Position numbers and translations under genes: made by a program
NCBI GenBank assembly: GCA_028279345.1
Contig: JANQNY010000077.1
Coordinates: forward strand, 170,775 to 234,774
From: Geminicoccaceae bacterium
GTDB lineage: Bacteria; Pseudomonadota; Alphaproteobacteria; Geminicoccales; Geminicoccaceae
Direction: 5' to 3'
Length of the DNA stretch: 64,000 nt
Notes under the pieces: generated by a model
The model's database searches: none
Seen by the model: the letters and a program-made list of their open reading frames with translations, nothing else
What the model was told of the DNA's origin: nothing
Shown here: piece by piece, positions 1 to 8,497 of the stretch
Position numbering within the stretch: the first letter of the stretch is position 1
Layout: each line of letters starts with the position of its first letter

Positions 1-216
1 GATTCCGAGCGCGCGCCGCCCGAGCCTTCGCACCTGCTCCAGCGTCTCGGTCATCTCCTCCGAGCCGGCGAGGGCATAGCGCGGGTAGGGTAGGTCGTGG
101 CAGATGTCGAGTGCAGCGATCTCCGCGCCTTCGCGCGCCATCGTCACCGCGTGCGCCCGTCCCTGGCCGCGAGCTGCGCCGGTGATCAGCGCGACCCTGC
201 CATCAAGCTTTCCCAT
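1..216 (-). CDS. Mycofactocin-coupled SDR family oxidoreductase, N-terminal part (cut by window edge)
   Basis: The first 72 residues of a short-chain dehydrogenase are visible; the rest lies beyond base 1. The Rossmann dinucleotide motif TGAARGQGRAHAV sits at residues 12-24. The ARGQGR variant and the following ALDIC strand are typical of the SDR subfamily that co-occurs with mycofactocin and keeps its NAD(H) bound. The ATG at 216-214 is preceded by a strong GGGGGGAGG ribosome binding site. The gene follows mftA by 114 nt on the same strand and is probably the last visible gene of the mft operon, so it likely oxidises an alcohol with mycofactocin as external electron acceptor. The substrate cannot be read from this part. 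SDR identity is secure; the mycofactocin dependence rests on motif and context. Confidence 0.85.
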   Translation of the reverse strand, partial: MGKLDGRVALITGAARGQGRAHAVTMAREGAEIAALDICHDLPYPRYALAGSEEMTETLEQVRRLGRRALGI

Positions 217-330
217 CGGCCAACCTCCCCCCCTTTGAGGGCTTCGATAAGCCCTCCTTCGCGGGCGGCCGGGCCCTGGCTCCGCAGTCCTGGTGACCCA
301 GGCTGGAACCCGGCGTCCGCGGTCAGCGGC

Positions 331-528
331 TCAGTAGACGCCGCACATGCCGTCGATGCTGACTTCTTCGATCACGACCTCCTCGAGAATCCGCGGCTGC
401 TCGTCCTGCGAATCCTGCGCCTCGCCTAGCTCCGGCTTTTCCGGCGGGGTTGGCGTCGGCGTTCCGGTGGGCGCGGCTGCCGGCTCGTTGACCTCTTGCT
501 TGGCCTTGTCGTCGCGGAGTGTGAGCAT
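331..528 (-). CDS. mftA: Mycofactocin precursor peptide MftA
   Basis: A 65-residue peptide ending in IDGMCGVY, the hallmark C-terminus of MftA. In characterised systems the terminal Val-Tyr is decarboxylated and crosslinked by the radical SAM enzyme MftC, then released by MftE to give the core of mycofactocin. The middle of the peptide is a Thr/Pro spacer (PTGTPTPTPPEKPE) followed by an acidic stretch leading into EEVSIDGMCGVY. The ATG at 528-526 has a purine-rich AAGGAAG-type ribosome binding site. It is the penultimate gene of the operon, 95 nt downstream of mftF, so the precursor is transcribed after its modifying enzymes. The spacer is longer and more Pro/Thr-rich than I recall for actinobacterial MftA. 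Identification is very secure because of the invariant tail and the neighbours. Confidence 0.97.
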   Translation of the reverse strand: MLTLRDDKAKQEVNEPAAAPTGTPTPTPPEKPELGEAQDSQDEQPRILEEVVIEEVSIDGMCGVY

Positions 529-623
529 CGGGAACTTCCTTCTTCCTTAGGACGGTTTGCTTGCCCGTCCCACGCGCCGGGCACACAGGATTGCCGAGTC
601 GGATCACTGACCTCGGCACGGTC

Positions 624-2144
624 TCAATGGCTGAACCTCAGTCGTGGAAGCAGAGGGTACCAACACCGCCTAGCGAGACAGCCGCGCCAGACACCCAACT
701 GATAGGCCGCCATCTCCAGCAAGTAGAGGGCGACAAAGGCCGGCAGTGGCAAGGCCGGCCTGAGCCGACGATGGTCCCAAACCGGCGGAACGATCAGCAG
801 CATCGCCACAACCGGCAGCAAAGGCGGCCAGAGCAGCCCCACGGCGACCAGCGGCAAGCCGTAGTAGCGCGTGGCATGGTGGCCGAAATGGTAGAGTGAG
901 GCGGCGTGTTCCCGGAGCACGGACGCGATGAGCCGCCCCGCCGGGACATCCACCGCCATCGCCCGGAGCCTCCGACGTTTTCCTACGAGTTCGCCTCCGA
1001 CCGACGCCAGAGTCGCTAACGCGAGGGCAGCACCTAGCGTCCAGGCAGAGCCGACCGAAGCGAGCGCCGCCAGCACGAGCAATGTGGCGCGCGGTACTTT
1101 CATGATCGATCTGCACCCCGGGTGTCTGGCCTGCAGATCGGCTTCAGAGGCGCCGTAATCCGCTCGCCTGGCGAGCAGCGCCCTGAGTTGCACCCGGTGA
1201 TGATGGACGACGTCGGTGGCCGTCGCATACCGCACGCGGGCGCCCGTGCCGAGGAGCCGCCAGATGAAGTCGACGTCCTCGCCAACCCGCATGTCGGCCG
1301 CGAAGCCGCCGACCGCCAGCAGGGCGTCGCGCCGCACGACGAGATTGCAGCTTGGTAGATAGGCCACGGGTTCGTCGGGACCCACCTCTCCCTCGACCGG
1401 GCCACTGTCCAAGGGCGAGCGAACGGCTTCGAAAGCGGCGACGGGCCCGTTTGGCGGCGGGGCGACGACCCGGCCACCGACCGCGGCCACGTTCGGATCG
1501 TCGAAGTGTGGCACCAGATGGTGGAGCCAGTCCGGCGCTGCCTGACAGTCGTTGTCGATGAATGCCAAGAGTTCGCCAGAGGCCTGAGCGGCTGCCAGAT
1601 TGCGCGCTGCTGACTGACCCAGATTGCGGTCCAGGCGCACGAGCGGGACGCGTAGGCCCACGAGCGCCTCGGCGAGGGGCGGCTCCGAAGCATCATCGAC
1701 CACGAGAATCTCGAGCCGGTCGCGCGGATAGTCGAGCGCCAATAGGGACTGCACGCAGGCCCGAGTTGCGCTCGGCCGACCGTGGGCTGCGACGATGACC
1801 GAAACCGAGGGCCAGTCCAGTGGAGGTACGGGCTCGCGCGAGAGCAGCCTCCGGTGTGCAAGATCGTCCAGGAAGGACTCCGCCTGCAGCGGCGACAGCC
1901 CCGGCACCCCGGCCGCCACGTCGCCGGGCGAGCGCGCCTCCTTCGGCGAGAGGCGCTCGAGCAGGGCGAACCCGATGGCATTGAGGCGCATCACCAAGAG
2001 CGGGGACAGGGACAAGAGAACGCCGCCACCCGCCTGGCCGAGCAGATCGAACTCGGCGGCGAGCCTGTACTGTGCGTTGGGAGCCCGCTCGGCCACGGGC
2101 GGCGATCGTGGTTCGACCAGGGCGCCGGTGGATGCGCTACTCAT
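624..2144 (-). CDS. mftF: Mycofactocin glycosyltransferase MftF with N-terminal PqqD-like region
   Basis: 506 residues. Residues about 26-105 resemble a PqqD/RRE-type peptide-binding fold by pattern. Residues about 112-330 form a family-2 GT-A glycosyltransferase domain with VSVIVAAHGRP, a nucleotide-binding VVDDAS, the DND metal-binding motif in AFIDNDCQA, and GEDVDFIWRL. The C-terminal part (about 350-480) is rich in hydrophobic segments, suggesting membrane attachment. In mycobacteria MftF adds beta-1,4-linked glucose units to premycofactocin. The stop overlaps nothing downstream; the start shares ATGA with the end of mftE, indicating translational coupling. Because no free-standing mftB lies in this locus, the N-terminal region is of special interest. 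Family assignment is firm; an RRE role for the N-terminus is inference. Confidence 0.92.
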   Translation of the reverse strand: MSSASTGALVEPRSPPVAERAPNAQYRLAAEFDLLGQAGGGVLLSLSPLLVMRLNAIGFALLERLSPKEARSPGDVAAGVPGLSPLQAESFLDDLAHRRLLSREPVPPLDWPSVSVIVAAHGRPSATRACVQSLLALDYPRDRLEILVVDDASEPPLAEALVGLRVPLVRLDRNLGQSAARNLAAAQASGELLAFIDNDCQAAPDWLHHLVPHFDDPNVAAVGGRVVAPPPNGPVAAFEAVRSPLDSGPVEGEVGPDEPVAYLPSCNLVVRRDALLAVGGFAADMRVGEDVDFIWRLLGTGARVRYATATDVVHHHRVQLRALLARRADYGASEADLQARHPGCRSIMKVPRATLLVLAALASVGSAWTLGAALALATLASVGGELVGKRRRLRAMAVDVPAGRLIASVLREHAASLYHFGHHATRYYGLPLVAVGLLWPPLLPVVAMLLIVPPVWDHRRLRPALPLPAFVALYLLEMAAYQLGVWRGCLARRCWYPLLPRLRFSH

Positions 2145-2911
2145 GACGGCCGGCGCATGTGGGAAGCTGAGGCATCGCGCAACGTGAGCCGGTAGCGGTC
2201 GATCTCTGCCGCGAGATAACGTGCACCGCGGCCGGCGTCGGCCAAACGGCCGTCGCCCAGCACGCCGGTCGGCGTAATGGGCCTTAGGCCGTGTTCTCGA
2301 AGCCGAGCGATGAGGCTGTCGCCACCACCGCGGAAGCCCGGCTCGGCCTGCTCCATGCGCACCAAATCGGGCCTGACGGCGAGCATTTCAGAAGTTTCGC
2401 CTTCACCCGCGTGGAGCCCCACGGCATCAGCGGGGATCCCGTCGCTGGCGGCGAGGGTGAGGATTGCTGCGGGAACAGTGGTCGACGACCCCAGCACGAC
2501 CACGCGGAACTCTGGCAGTTCCTCTGCCAAGCGCGCCACTGCCAGCTCCAGCGCGTCCCCGTTGCCGCCGTGTCCGGATAGTAGCACGAGCCGACGGACG
2601 CCCCAGCCTGCCATGCAGCGGGCGCAATCGCAGATCACGTCGGCGAGCGTCTCGTGCGCGAGGCTCAGGAGGCCGGCGAACCCCTGGTGCTCGTCGGAAC
2701 AGCCGATCGGCAATGGCGGTGCCACCAGCGCGTCCGACAGTCCCGCGCTCAGCCGCTCGGCGAGCGCCCAAGCCCGGAACGTGTCGGTACCGAGCGGCAG
2801 GTGAGGCCCGTGCTGCTCGGTCGCGCCGAGCGGGAGGATCACCGTGGTCGCACCTTCCGCGACCGCATCGGCGACCTCGCGCCAGGTCATCTCGGCGAGC
2901 GAGGCGGTCAT
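2141..2911 (-). CDS. mftE: Mycofactocin precursor peptide peptidase MftE (creatininase family)
   Basis: 256 residues of the creatininase fold. Metal ligands typical of the family are visible as E32, H34 and D43 in GATEQHGPHLPLGTD, followed by SGHGGN and HAGEGETS. MftE hydrolyses the modified MftA to release the C-terminal Val-Tyr-derived core (AHDP). Both ends overlap neighbours by 4 nt (etfB upstream, mftF downstream), so its expression is coupled to both electron-transfer and glycosylation genes. Length matches the family. A generic creatinine or creatine amidohydrolase is excluded by the context. Confidence 0.93.
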   Translation of the reverse strand: MTASLAEMTWREVADAVAEGATTVILPLGATEQHGPHLPLGTDTFRAWALAERLSAGLSDALVAPPLPIGCSDEHQGFAGLLSLAHETLADVICDCARCMAGWGVRRLVLLSGHGGNGDALELAVARLAEELPEFRVVVLGSSTTVPAAILTLAASDGIPADAVGLHAGEGETSEMLAVRPDLVRMEQAEPGFRGGGDSLIARLREHGLRPITPTGVLGDGRLADAGRGARYLAAEIDRYRLTLRDASASHMRRPS

Positions 2912-3777
2912 GCGGACCGGTCCAGGAAGCCTTGCTCGGCGAGAAACGCCACTATGGCATCTGCCAGCTCCTCGGGTGCACCTTCGACAACTTTGCCTGA
3001 GCGCTTGGCGATGCCGGCCGACGTGATCTGCGCGGCGCGCTCATGCGGCGGCAGGTGGCTGTCGGGGATGAAGACCTCCCGAGGGCGCGCATAGGGGGGC
3101 ATAGGCGTCCGGAAGGTCGGCGACGGGAAGTTCAGATCGAGCGGTGAGAGGCCGAGATCCGGCAGGTGGCGGACAGGGATGGCTGCGCGCTCGGCCCTCA
3201 TGATGCCTGGCAGGGTGGCGTAGCGCAGCCGTGCGGCATCGGCTTGGACGGCGAGAACCGCCGGCAGCGTTACCTCGCCTTCGCTCCGTCCGCCCCTCCC
3301 CAGCCGACGCTGAAAGTGCACCCTTGCGGCGTGCAAGCTCAGCTCCAGCACGTCGGTCACGGCGGGCCACCCCAGGTTCTCGGCGATCAACGCCGGAACC
3401 TTGCCGGACCCGCCGGCCAGGGTGCGCGCGCCGCATACGACCAGATCCGGCAGCCCCTCCGTCCGCAAGGCCGTGGCGAGCAGCAGCGACGTGACCAGTG
3501 GTCGGGTCGTTGCCCGGTCCTCCTCCCAGACCCGAAGCACGTCATCCGCACCGACCGCGAGAGCGTCCCGCAAGACAGAGTCCGCGGCTTCCGAGCCGAC
3601 GGTCAGCGCTGTAACCCTGTCGCCTGGCGCCCTCAGTTCGAGGGCTATCTCCAACGCGGCGGCGTCCGCCGGATTGAGGACATAGAGCGTGCGGCTGGCA
3701 TCGATCTCGCCGGTGATCGGATCGACCTCGACCGTCTTCGGATCGGGCAGGCGGGACAGGCACACGGCAATCCGCAT
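2908..3777 (-). CDS. etfB: Mycofactocin-associated electron transfer flavoprotein beta subunit
   Basis: 289 residues related to ETF beta/FixA: begins MRIAVCLSRLPDP, with an adenine-nucleotide-binding region VVCGARTLAGGSGKVPALIAE near residue 125 and a conserved beta-subunit ending. ETF beta pairs with EtfA to form an FAD/AMP heterodimer that carries single electrons to ETF:quinone oxidoreductase. An upstream in-frame ATG directly precedes the chosen one; the chosen ATG at 3777 leaves 5 nt after GGAGG, the better spacing. The gene lies between fixX (58 nt upstream) and mftE (ATGA overlap). It is diverged from fatty-acid-oxidation ETF, which fits a dedicated role with mycofactocin redox partners, an inference from context. 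Confidence 0.88.
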   Translation of the reverse strand: MRIAVCLSRLPDPKTVEVDPITGEIDASRTLYVLNPADAAALEIALELRAPGDRVTALTVGSEAADSVLRDALAVGADDVLRVWEEDRATTRPLVTSLLLATALRTEGLPDLVVCGARTLAGGSGKVPALIAENLGWPAVTDVLELSLHAARVHFQRRLGRGGRSEGEVTLPAVLAVQADAARLRYATLPGIMRAERAAIPVRHLPDLGLSPLDLNFPSPTFRTPMPPYARPREVFIPDSHLPPHERAAQITSAGIAKRSGKVVEGAPEELADAIVAFLAEQGFLDRSA

Positions 3778-3835
3778 CATGGCCTCCGCATCGGCGCGGC
3801 GCACCCCGACGTGCCGCTGGTCGGGCCGGGTCGCA

Positions 3836-4120
3836 TCATGACTCCCGAAACGTCACGCCGTAGCCGCCCCGTGGGTAGTTCCATTGGAGCGCTCCTTCTT
3901 CGGTGCACACGAAGTAACACGAGCCGCACTCGAAGCACTGTTCGTAGTTGAAGAGCACGCTCCCGTCGTCCAGCGGCACAAATAGATCCGCCGGACACAC
4001 AGTAATGCAGGCGCGCACTGAGCATTCGCGGCACTTCTCGGGATCGACGACGATGTGAGGAGTGTCGTCGACGCGGAAGTATGCGGTCCGCATCTTCTCT
4101 TCGTGGGTGGTCATCACCAT
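3836..4120 (-). CDS. fixX: FixX-type ferredoxin-like protein (ETF:quinone oxidoreductase iron-sulfur subunit)
   Basis: 94 residues with two cysteine groups: CRECSVRACITVCP at about residues 30-43 and CFECGSCYFVC at about 62-72, the FixX/ETF-QO C-terminal ferredoxin pattern. It should bind a 4Fe-4S cluster and, with FixC, pass electrons from ETF to the quinone pool at the membrane. The ATG at 4120 lies 7 nt after GGGAGGG and overlaps the fixC stop; a second ATG two codons later is less well spaced. The extra cysteines leave open a second cluster. Placement directly after fixC mirrors fix operons, but here no nitrogen-fixation gene is near and the surroundings are mycofactocin genes. Confidence 0.88.
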   Translation of the reverse strand: MVMTTHEEKMRTAYFRVDDTPHIVVDPEKCRECSVRACITVCPADLFVPLDDGSVLFNYEQCFECGSCYFVCTEEGALQWNYPRGGYGVTFRES

Positions 4121-5442
4121 AGATAGGCCCTCCCAGCATGATAGATGTCTTTCAGGACCTGATGGGGCCGGCCGCCGACCTCACGCATCGTACGCCAGCC
4201 GAGCGGCAGCAGCTTCCGTTTGCGATTGCCGTCGACGCGGAACAGCGCCTCCGAGCCGCGCGCGGCGAGTTCCGGATAGAGGTTCTGCAAGCGCTCGCTG
4301 TTCACGAAGGCCGGGGCGTGCCGGTACGCATGGAAGTCGCCGGCGACGTGGCGCTTGCGCAGGAGGTCGAGGTACTTCGAGAGCGTATCGCGCGAGAACT
4401 CGCGCCGCTCGCAGGCGGCGATCGCGGCGTCGCCGGCCGCCCGGCCCGATTGGATCGCGTAGTTGATGCCCTCGATGTAGATCCCGGTTGAGAGGCAGAG
4501 GCCGGCGGCATCGCCCGCCACCATCATGCCGTGTGTGAACAGTTTCGGGATCATCGAGTAGCCCGCCTCGGGGATGAGATGGGCCGAGTATTCGCGGAGC
4601 GTTCCGCCCCGAACCAGCGGTGCGACCGACGGGTGTGCCTTGAACGCCTCCAACAGCTCGTACGCACGCTGCTTTTGCTCGACCAGCGAAGACAGCTGGC
4701 TGATCACCCCCAGCGAGAGCGAATTTCGGTTGGTGTAGAGGAACGCACCGCCATGTACCGAGCCGGTCACGGCGCCGATATACTCCCGCGCCACACCGGC
4801 ACTGCCGTCGAGATGAAAGCGCTCGCGAATGACGCTCTCGTCCAGTCCGATGACCTCCTTGACGCCGAGCGCCAGTTCATGCGTGCGCAACTGACGCTGC
4901 AGGCCGACCTTGCGGGCAAGCCACGAGTTGACGCCGTCGCAGGCGATCACGACGTCGCCCCGGATGTCACCTGCTTCGCGGCGGGTTCGGACGCCGACGA
5001 TCTGGCCCTTCTCACGTAGGACATCGTCGACCACGGTCGCATTGAGGACGAACGCGCCGGCGGCTTCGGCCTGGGCTGCGAACCAACGGTCGAACTTCGG
5101 CCGAAGGACCGTGAACCCGTTGAACGGCGGGTCGACGTAGCTCGGGGCTACCGACTGGAAATCCAGCGACACCGACGTGGTCGGCGACAGCAACGCCAGC
5201 TCGCGCCGCGTCACGTGCCGTTCAACCGGCGCCTGTTCCCACCAGTTGGGGATCAACTGATGAAGGATCGCGCTGCCGTAGAGGACGGCGCCGGAGACGT
5301 TCTTGGCGCCCGGATACTCGCCGCGCTCGATCAACAGCACCTTCAGTCCCGCTCGGGCCGTAACGAGGGCGGCGGCGCTGCCTGCGGGACCAGCGCCGAC
5401 GACGATCACATCGAAGTGCTCGCTGGTCTTGCTGGTGGTCAT
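4114..5442 (-). CDS. fixC: FixC-type ETF:quinone oxidoreductase flavoprotein
   Basis: 442 residues. The N-terminus has an FAD dinucleotide fold (VIVVGAGPAGSAAALV, residues about 11-26, then LLIERG). YPGAKNVSGAVLYG is the conserved FixC/ETF-QO segment, and MVAGDAAGLCLSTGIYIEG near residue 310 is the second FAD-contact motif. Family members oxidise reduced ETF and reduce ubiquinone at the inner membrane together with FixX. The start at 5442 overlaps the etfA stop (ATGA). Longer in-frame extension upstream is an overlap artefact since it runs through etfA. It is presumed to be the exit from soluble mycofactocin chemistry to respiration. Confidence 0.9.
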   Translation of the reverse strand: MTTSKTSEHFDVIVVGAGPAGSAAALVTARAGLKVLLIERGEYPGAKNVSGAVLYGSAILHQLIPNWWEQAPVERHVTRRELALLSPTTSVSLDFQSVAPSYVDPPFNGFTVLRPKFDRWFAAQAEAAGAFVLNATVVDDVLREKGQIVGVRTRREAGDIRGDVVIACDGVNSWLARKVGLQRQLRTHELALGVKEVIGLDESVIRERFHLDGSAGVAREYIGAVTGSVHGGAFLYTNRNSLSLGVISQLSSLVEQKQRAYELLEAFKAHPSVAPLVRGGTLREYSAHLIPEAGYSMIPKLFTHGMMVAGDAAGLCLSTGIYIEGINYAIQSGRAAGDAAIAACERREFSRDTLSKYLDLLRKRHVAGDFHAYRHAPAFVNSERLQNLYPELAARGSEALFRVDGNRKRKLLPLGWRTMREVGGRPHQVLKDIYHAGRAYLW

Positions 5443-6518
5443 GGTCGTTCCGCTCCGTCCGGCACCATTGCAGAAGACACGGGTTCGATGGTTGGCGAGG
5501 GGGTGGAGGCCTGGTCCGGAGCGGCGCGCTCGTTCATGGCCTCTTCCAGCTTGCGCACCAGCAGCGGCACGATTTCGTGCAGGTCGCCGATCACCCCGAG
5601 ATCGGCCATCTTCAAGAGCGGCGAGGTGCGGTCGGTATTGACGGCGATGATGATCTCGCTGTTGCCGATGCCGGCCACGTGCTGCCCAGCACCCGAGATG
5701 CCGAAGGCGAGGTAGAGCTTGGGCGAGACGATCTTGCCGGTCGTGCCGATGAAGCGATTTTGCGCTAGCCAACCGCGATCGGCGGCGACCCGCGTGCCGC
5801 CTAGGGTCGCGCCGAGAAGATCGGCCAATTGCTGCAACTGTGACATGCCCTCGGGCCCGCCGACGCCGAGACCGGCGCCGACGATGCGCTCGGCATCGGT
5901 CAGGTCCACGGTGCTCGGATCGGGCGGCAGCGTGCGGAAAATGCGATCACGAAAGCTCGTCGGATCGAGCTTAGGCGTCACGATCTCGATCTCGGTGTGT
6001 TCCGGCGGTCTTGGCGGTCCGATACCGCGAACGCCGGGCGCCAGCATGAAGCCTGCCATGGTTCCGCGTGCCCAAACCAGGCGCTCGTGCACGCGACGAT
6101 CGTGGGTGAAGCGATAGGCCTCAGGATAGCCGTCCTCGACCACGCGGACCCGCGAGCAGCTGGTCACCAACGGCATCCGCCAGCGCCCCGATAGCCGCGC
6201 CAGCCAGGTCCTGCCGTACTCGCTGTCCGGCCCGATGATCAGCGCCGGCCTCGCCTCCTTGAGCACCGGCTCCAGGGCCGCGAGCCAGCCATCGGCGCTG
6301 AACTGCGCCAGCGCCTCATGGTCGATGACCGTGACCCGATCGGCGCCGTGGGCGGCCAGTTCCTCGGCCAGCGGGGCAACCCCTGAGCCGGGCAGCAACG
6401 CGTGGATACGGTCGCCACGCTCGAGAGCGATGTCGCGCGCTTCCGCGACACACTCGAGGGTGGGCGTCGTCAGTTCGCCGTGGTCGGTTTCGGCAACGAC
6501 GGCGAGCACCGCGCTCAC
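5439..6518 (-). CDS. etfA: Mycofactocin-associated electron transfer flavoprotein alpha subunit
   Basis: 359 residues with the C-terminal ETF alpha FAD signature LYLAFGISGAGQHVAGIGNS around residue 280 and RFIGTTGKIVSPKLY just before it. The N-terminal half is the diverged ETF nucleotide-fold domain. It partners EtfB as a one-electron carrier. The start is GTG at 6518, overlapping the stop of the upstream OYE gene as GTGA; a longer frame upstream only overlaps that gene and lacks homology. A Ser/Pro-rich tail of about 25 residues follows the FAD domain. The four consecutive genes etfA, fixC, fixX and etfB are interleaved with mft genes, so this ETF is probably dedicated to the mycofactocin pathway. 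Confidence 0.9.
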   Translation of the reverse strand: MSAVLAVVAETDHGELTTPTLECVAEARDIALERGDRIHALLPGSGVAPLAEELAAHGADRVTVIDHEALAQFSADGWLAALEPVLKEARPALIIGPDSEYGRTWLARLSGRWRMPLVTSCSRVRVVEDGYPEAYRFTHDRRVHERLVWARGTMAGFMLAPGVRGIGPPRPPEHTEIEIVTPKLDPTSFRDRIFRTLPPDPSTVDLTDAERIVGAGLGVGGPEGMSQLQQLADLLGATLGGTRVAADRGWLAQNRFIGTTGKIVSPKLYLAFGISGAGQHVAGIGNSEIIIAVNTDRTSPLLKMADLGVIGDLHEIVPLLVRKLEEAMNERAAPDQASTPSPTIEPVSSAMVPDGAERP

Positions 6519-8497
6519 TGGATCGCTCTCCCCGCCCGATCGCCTTCGACAATGGCGGCATGCGCCCGCCGCGGCGCCACGCAGTCGCCGACTCGGTGGA
6601 GGACCGGCACGTCCGCCTGCAGTGCGTGGTAGAGATCGGCGTCCGCGCGACGGTGAATGGCCAGCACCACCGTGTCCGCCTTCGGGAAATGCACGAGCTG
6701 GCCGGTGTAGTTGTGCACCGCGGTCACCACCCCGTCCTCGATGCTCAGTGCCGAGTGGTTCGGCGTGCACGTGATCGCGAGCTCCCGTGCCCGCCGGTAC
6801 CAGTTCTCGAGGTCCAACGTGACGCCGAGGTCTTGGCCGACGTAAAGTGTCGGGGTCACCACCTGGACTTCGCAGCCTTGATCCGCGAGGAACTCGGCGG
6901 TGCTCGTGGCCTCGTGGAAGCCTAGCCGGTCGATCATCAAGACGCGTCTGCCCGGCGTGGCACGGCCCGAGAGGATGTCGGTCACATCGGCCACGTCCGG
7001 CGCTTCGCTGCCGGGGATCGCCATCCGATCGGGTGTCGAACCGGTCGCGATGATCACGGCATCCGGACGCTCGCCACGGATGAGCTCCGGAGTTGCCGTA
7101 ACGCCCGTCTCCACCTCGATCCCAAGTTGCTCGATCTGGTGCAGCAGGTTGCGGATCAGGTCGCCGAATTCGGCCCGGTTGGTGACCCTTGTCGCCCAGA
7201 CGACCTGACCGCCGAGGCGCTCCTCCTTTTCCAGCAGCTTCACCTGGTGGCCACGCTGCGCGGCAACCGTCGCCGCCTTTAGCCCGGCCGGCCCGCCGCC
7301 AACAACCACCACACGCCTCGCCGGCGTCGCTCGCCGCAACGACGCCACGCCATGGGTCTGCTCGCGGCCCGTGCCTGGAGTCTCGATGCAGCCGAGCCAG
7401 CGGTTCAGGCCCATTCGACCGACGCATTCTTGGTTGCAGGAGAGGCAGAGGTGGATGTCGTCGACCCGGTTCTCGCGCGCCTTCCTGGCGAACTCTGGAT
7501 CAGCGATCTGCGCCCGCACGACGCCGATGAGATCGGCATGGCCCTCGGTGAGGACCCGCTCGGCCTGGATCGGATCCTTGACCCGGCCGACGCCGATAAC
7601 CGGCAGCCGGACGGCCTTGCGGATCGCCGAAGAAATGAACATCGCGTAGTTCGGCGGGATCCGCATGGACGCTTCGATCATGTAGAGCGTCTGGGTGGCC
7701 GTACCGATGCTGGTGTTGATGCAGTCGATGAGGCCGTCCCGTTCCAGGATCCGCGCCAGCTCTACGGTCTCGTCGAGGGTGATGCCGTCCCGGATCAGCT
7801 CGTCGCCGCACAGCCGCACGCTGATCACGTAGTCCCGTCCGACGTTCAGCCGAATCGCGTTGATGATCTCGCGAAGTAGCCGCGCCCGGTTCTCGAGCCC
7901 GCCGCCGTAGGCGTCACGCCGGTGGTTCGTGTTGCGCGACAGGAACTGGCGGACGATCGACGAATGTGAGCACTGCAGTTCGATGCCGTCGAAGCCGCCC
8001 TGCTTGGTGTAGCCGGCGACGGTCGCATAGCCTTCGATGATCTGCTGGATATCCTCGTCCTCGACCGCCTTGGGGACTTCGCGGAACAGCGGATCGGCGA
8101 CGGGTGAGGGCGCCCAGGCCGGCAGTCGGGTGAACATGCCGCTGCTCTGCCCGCCATTGTGGTTGATCTGGGCGAGAATCGGCACGCCCTCGGCATGGAC
8201 CATGTCGGTGATCCGACGGTAGAGCGGGATAACCGCCGGATTGAACGCGTGGATCAGCTTCTCGTACGGGTGGTCGGTCGGATGCGTCGAATGCTCTTCG
8301 GTGATGATCAGCCCCACGCCGCCCCTTGCCCGCTCGCGATAGTAGTAAGCGTGGCGATCGGTCGGCATGAATTCCTCGGCATAGTTGGTAAGATGCGCCG
8401 AGAACACGATCCGGTTCTTGAGCGTGATGCTGCCTATCTTGAGCGGCGTGAAGAGCAGTCTTTCGGGGCTGGCGATGTTACACCTCCCGTCCGGCAC
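6515..8497 (-). CDS. Mycofactocin system FadH/OYE family oxidoreductase (first copy)
   Basis: About 660 residues in three parts: an N-terminal old yellow enzyme TIM barrel binding FMN (NRIVFSAHLTNYAEEF, then INHNGGQSSGMF), a cysteine cluster for one 4Fe-4S (CLSCNQECVGRMGL plus a Cys about 12 residues on), and a C-terminal FAD/NAD(P) domain beginning VVVVGGGPAGLKAATVAA. The layout matches 2,4-dienoyl-CoA reductase FadH and trimethylamine dehydrogenase, which hands electrons to ETF. The downstream gene is indeed etfA (GTGA overlap). The start is uncertain: a GTG at 8497 with GAAGG upstream is used; an ATC at 8476 sits six bases after GGGAGG and one base after the preceding stop, where homologues would be expected to begin. 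Role in mycofactocin oxidation or maturation is inferred. Confidence 0.87.
   Translation of the reverse strand: MPDGRCNIASPERLLFTPLKIGSITLKNRIVFSAHLTNYAEEFMPTDRHAYYYRERARGGVGLIITEEHSTHPTDHPYEKLIHAFNPAVIPLYRRITDMVHAEGVPILAQINHNGGQSSGMFTRLPAWAPSPVADPLFREVPKAVEDEDIQQIIEGYATVAGYTKQGGFDGIELQCSHSSIVRQFLSRNTNHRRDAYGGGLENRARLLREIINAIRLNVGRDYVISVRLCGDELIRDGITLDETVELARILERDGLIDCINTSIGTATQTLYMIEASMRIPPNYAMFISSAIRKAVRLPVIGVGRVKDPIQAERVLTEGHADLIGVVRAQIADPEFARKARENRVDDIHLCLSCNQECVGRMGLNRWLGCIETPGTGREQTHGVASLRRATPARRVVVVGGGPAGLKAATVAAQRGHQVKLLEKEERLGGQVVWATRVTNRAEFGDLIRNLLHQIEQLGIEVETGVTATPELIRGERPDAVIIATGSTPDRMAIPGSEAPDVADVTDILSGRATPGRRVLMIDRLGFHEATSTAEFLADQGCEVQVVTPTLYVGQDLGVTLDLENWYRRARELAITCTPNHSALSIEDGVVTAVHNYTGQLVHFPKADTVVLAIHRRADADLYHALQADVPVLHRVGDCVAPRRAHAAIVEGDRAGRAIQ

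Noticed and set aside
4114..5442. fixC, fixX, etfA and etfB as nitrogen-fixation genes
   Set aside because: No nif or other fix gene is nearby and the four genes are interleaved with mft genes by 4-nt overlaps.
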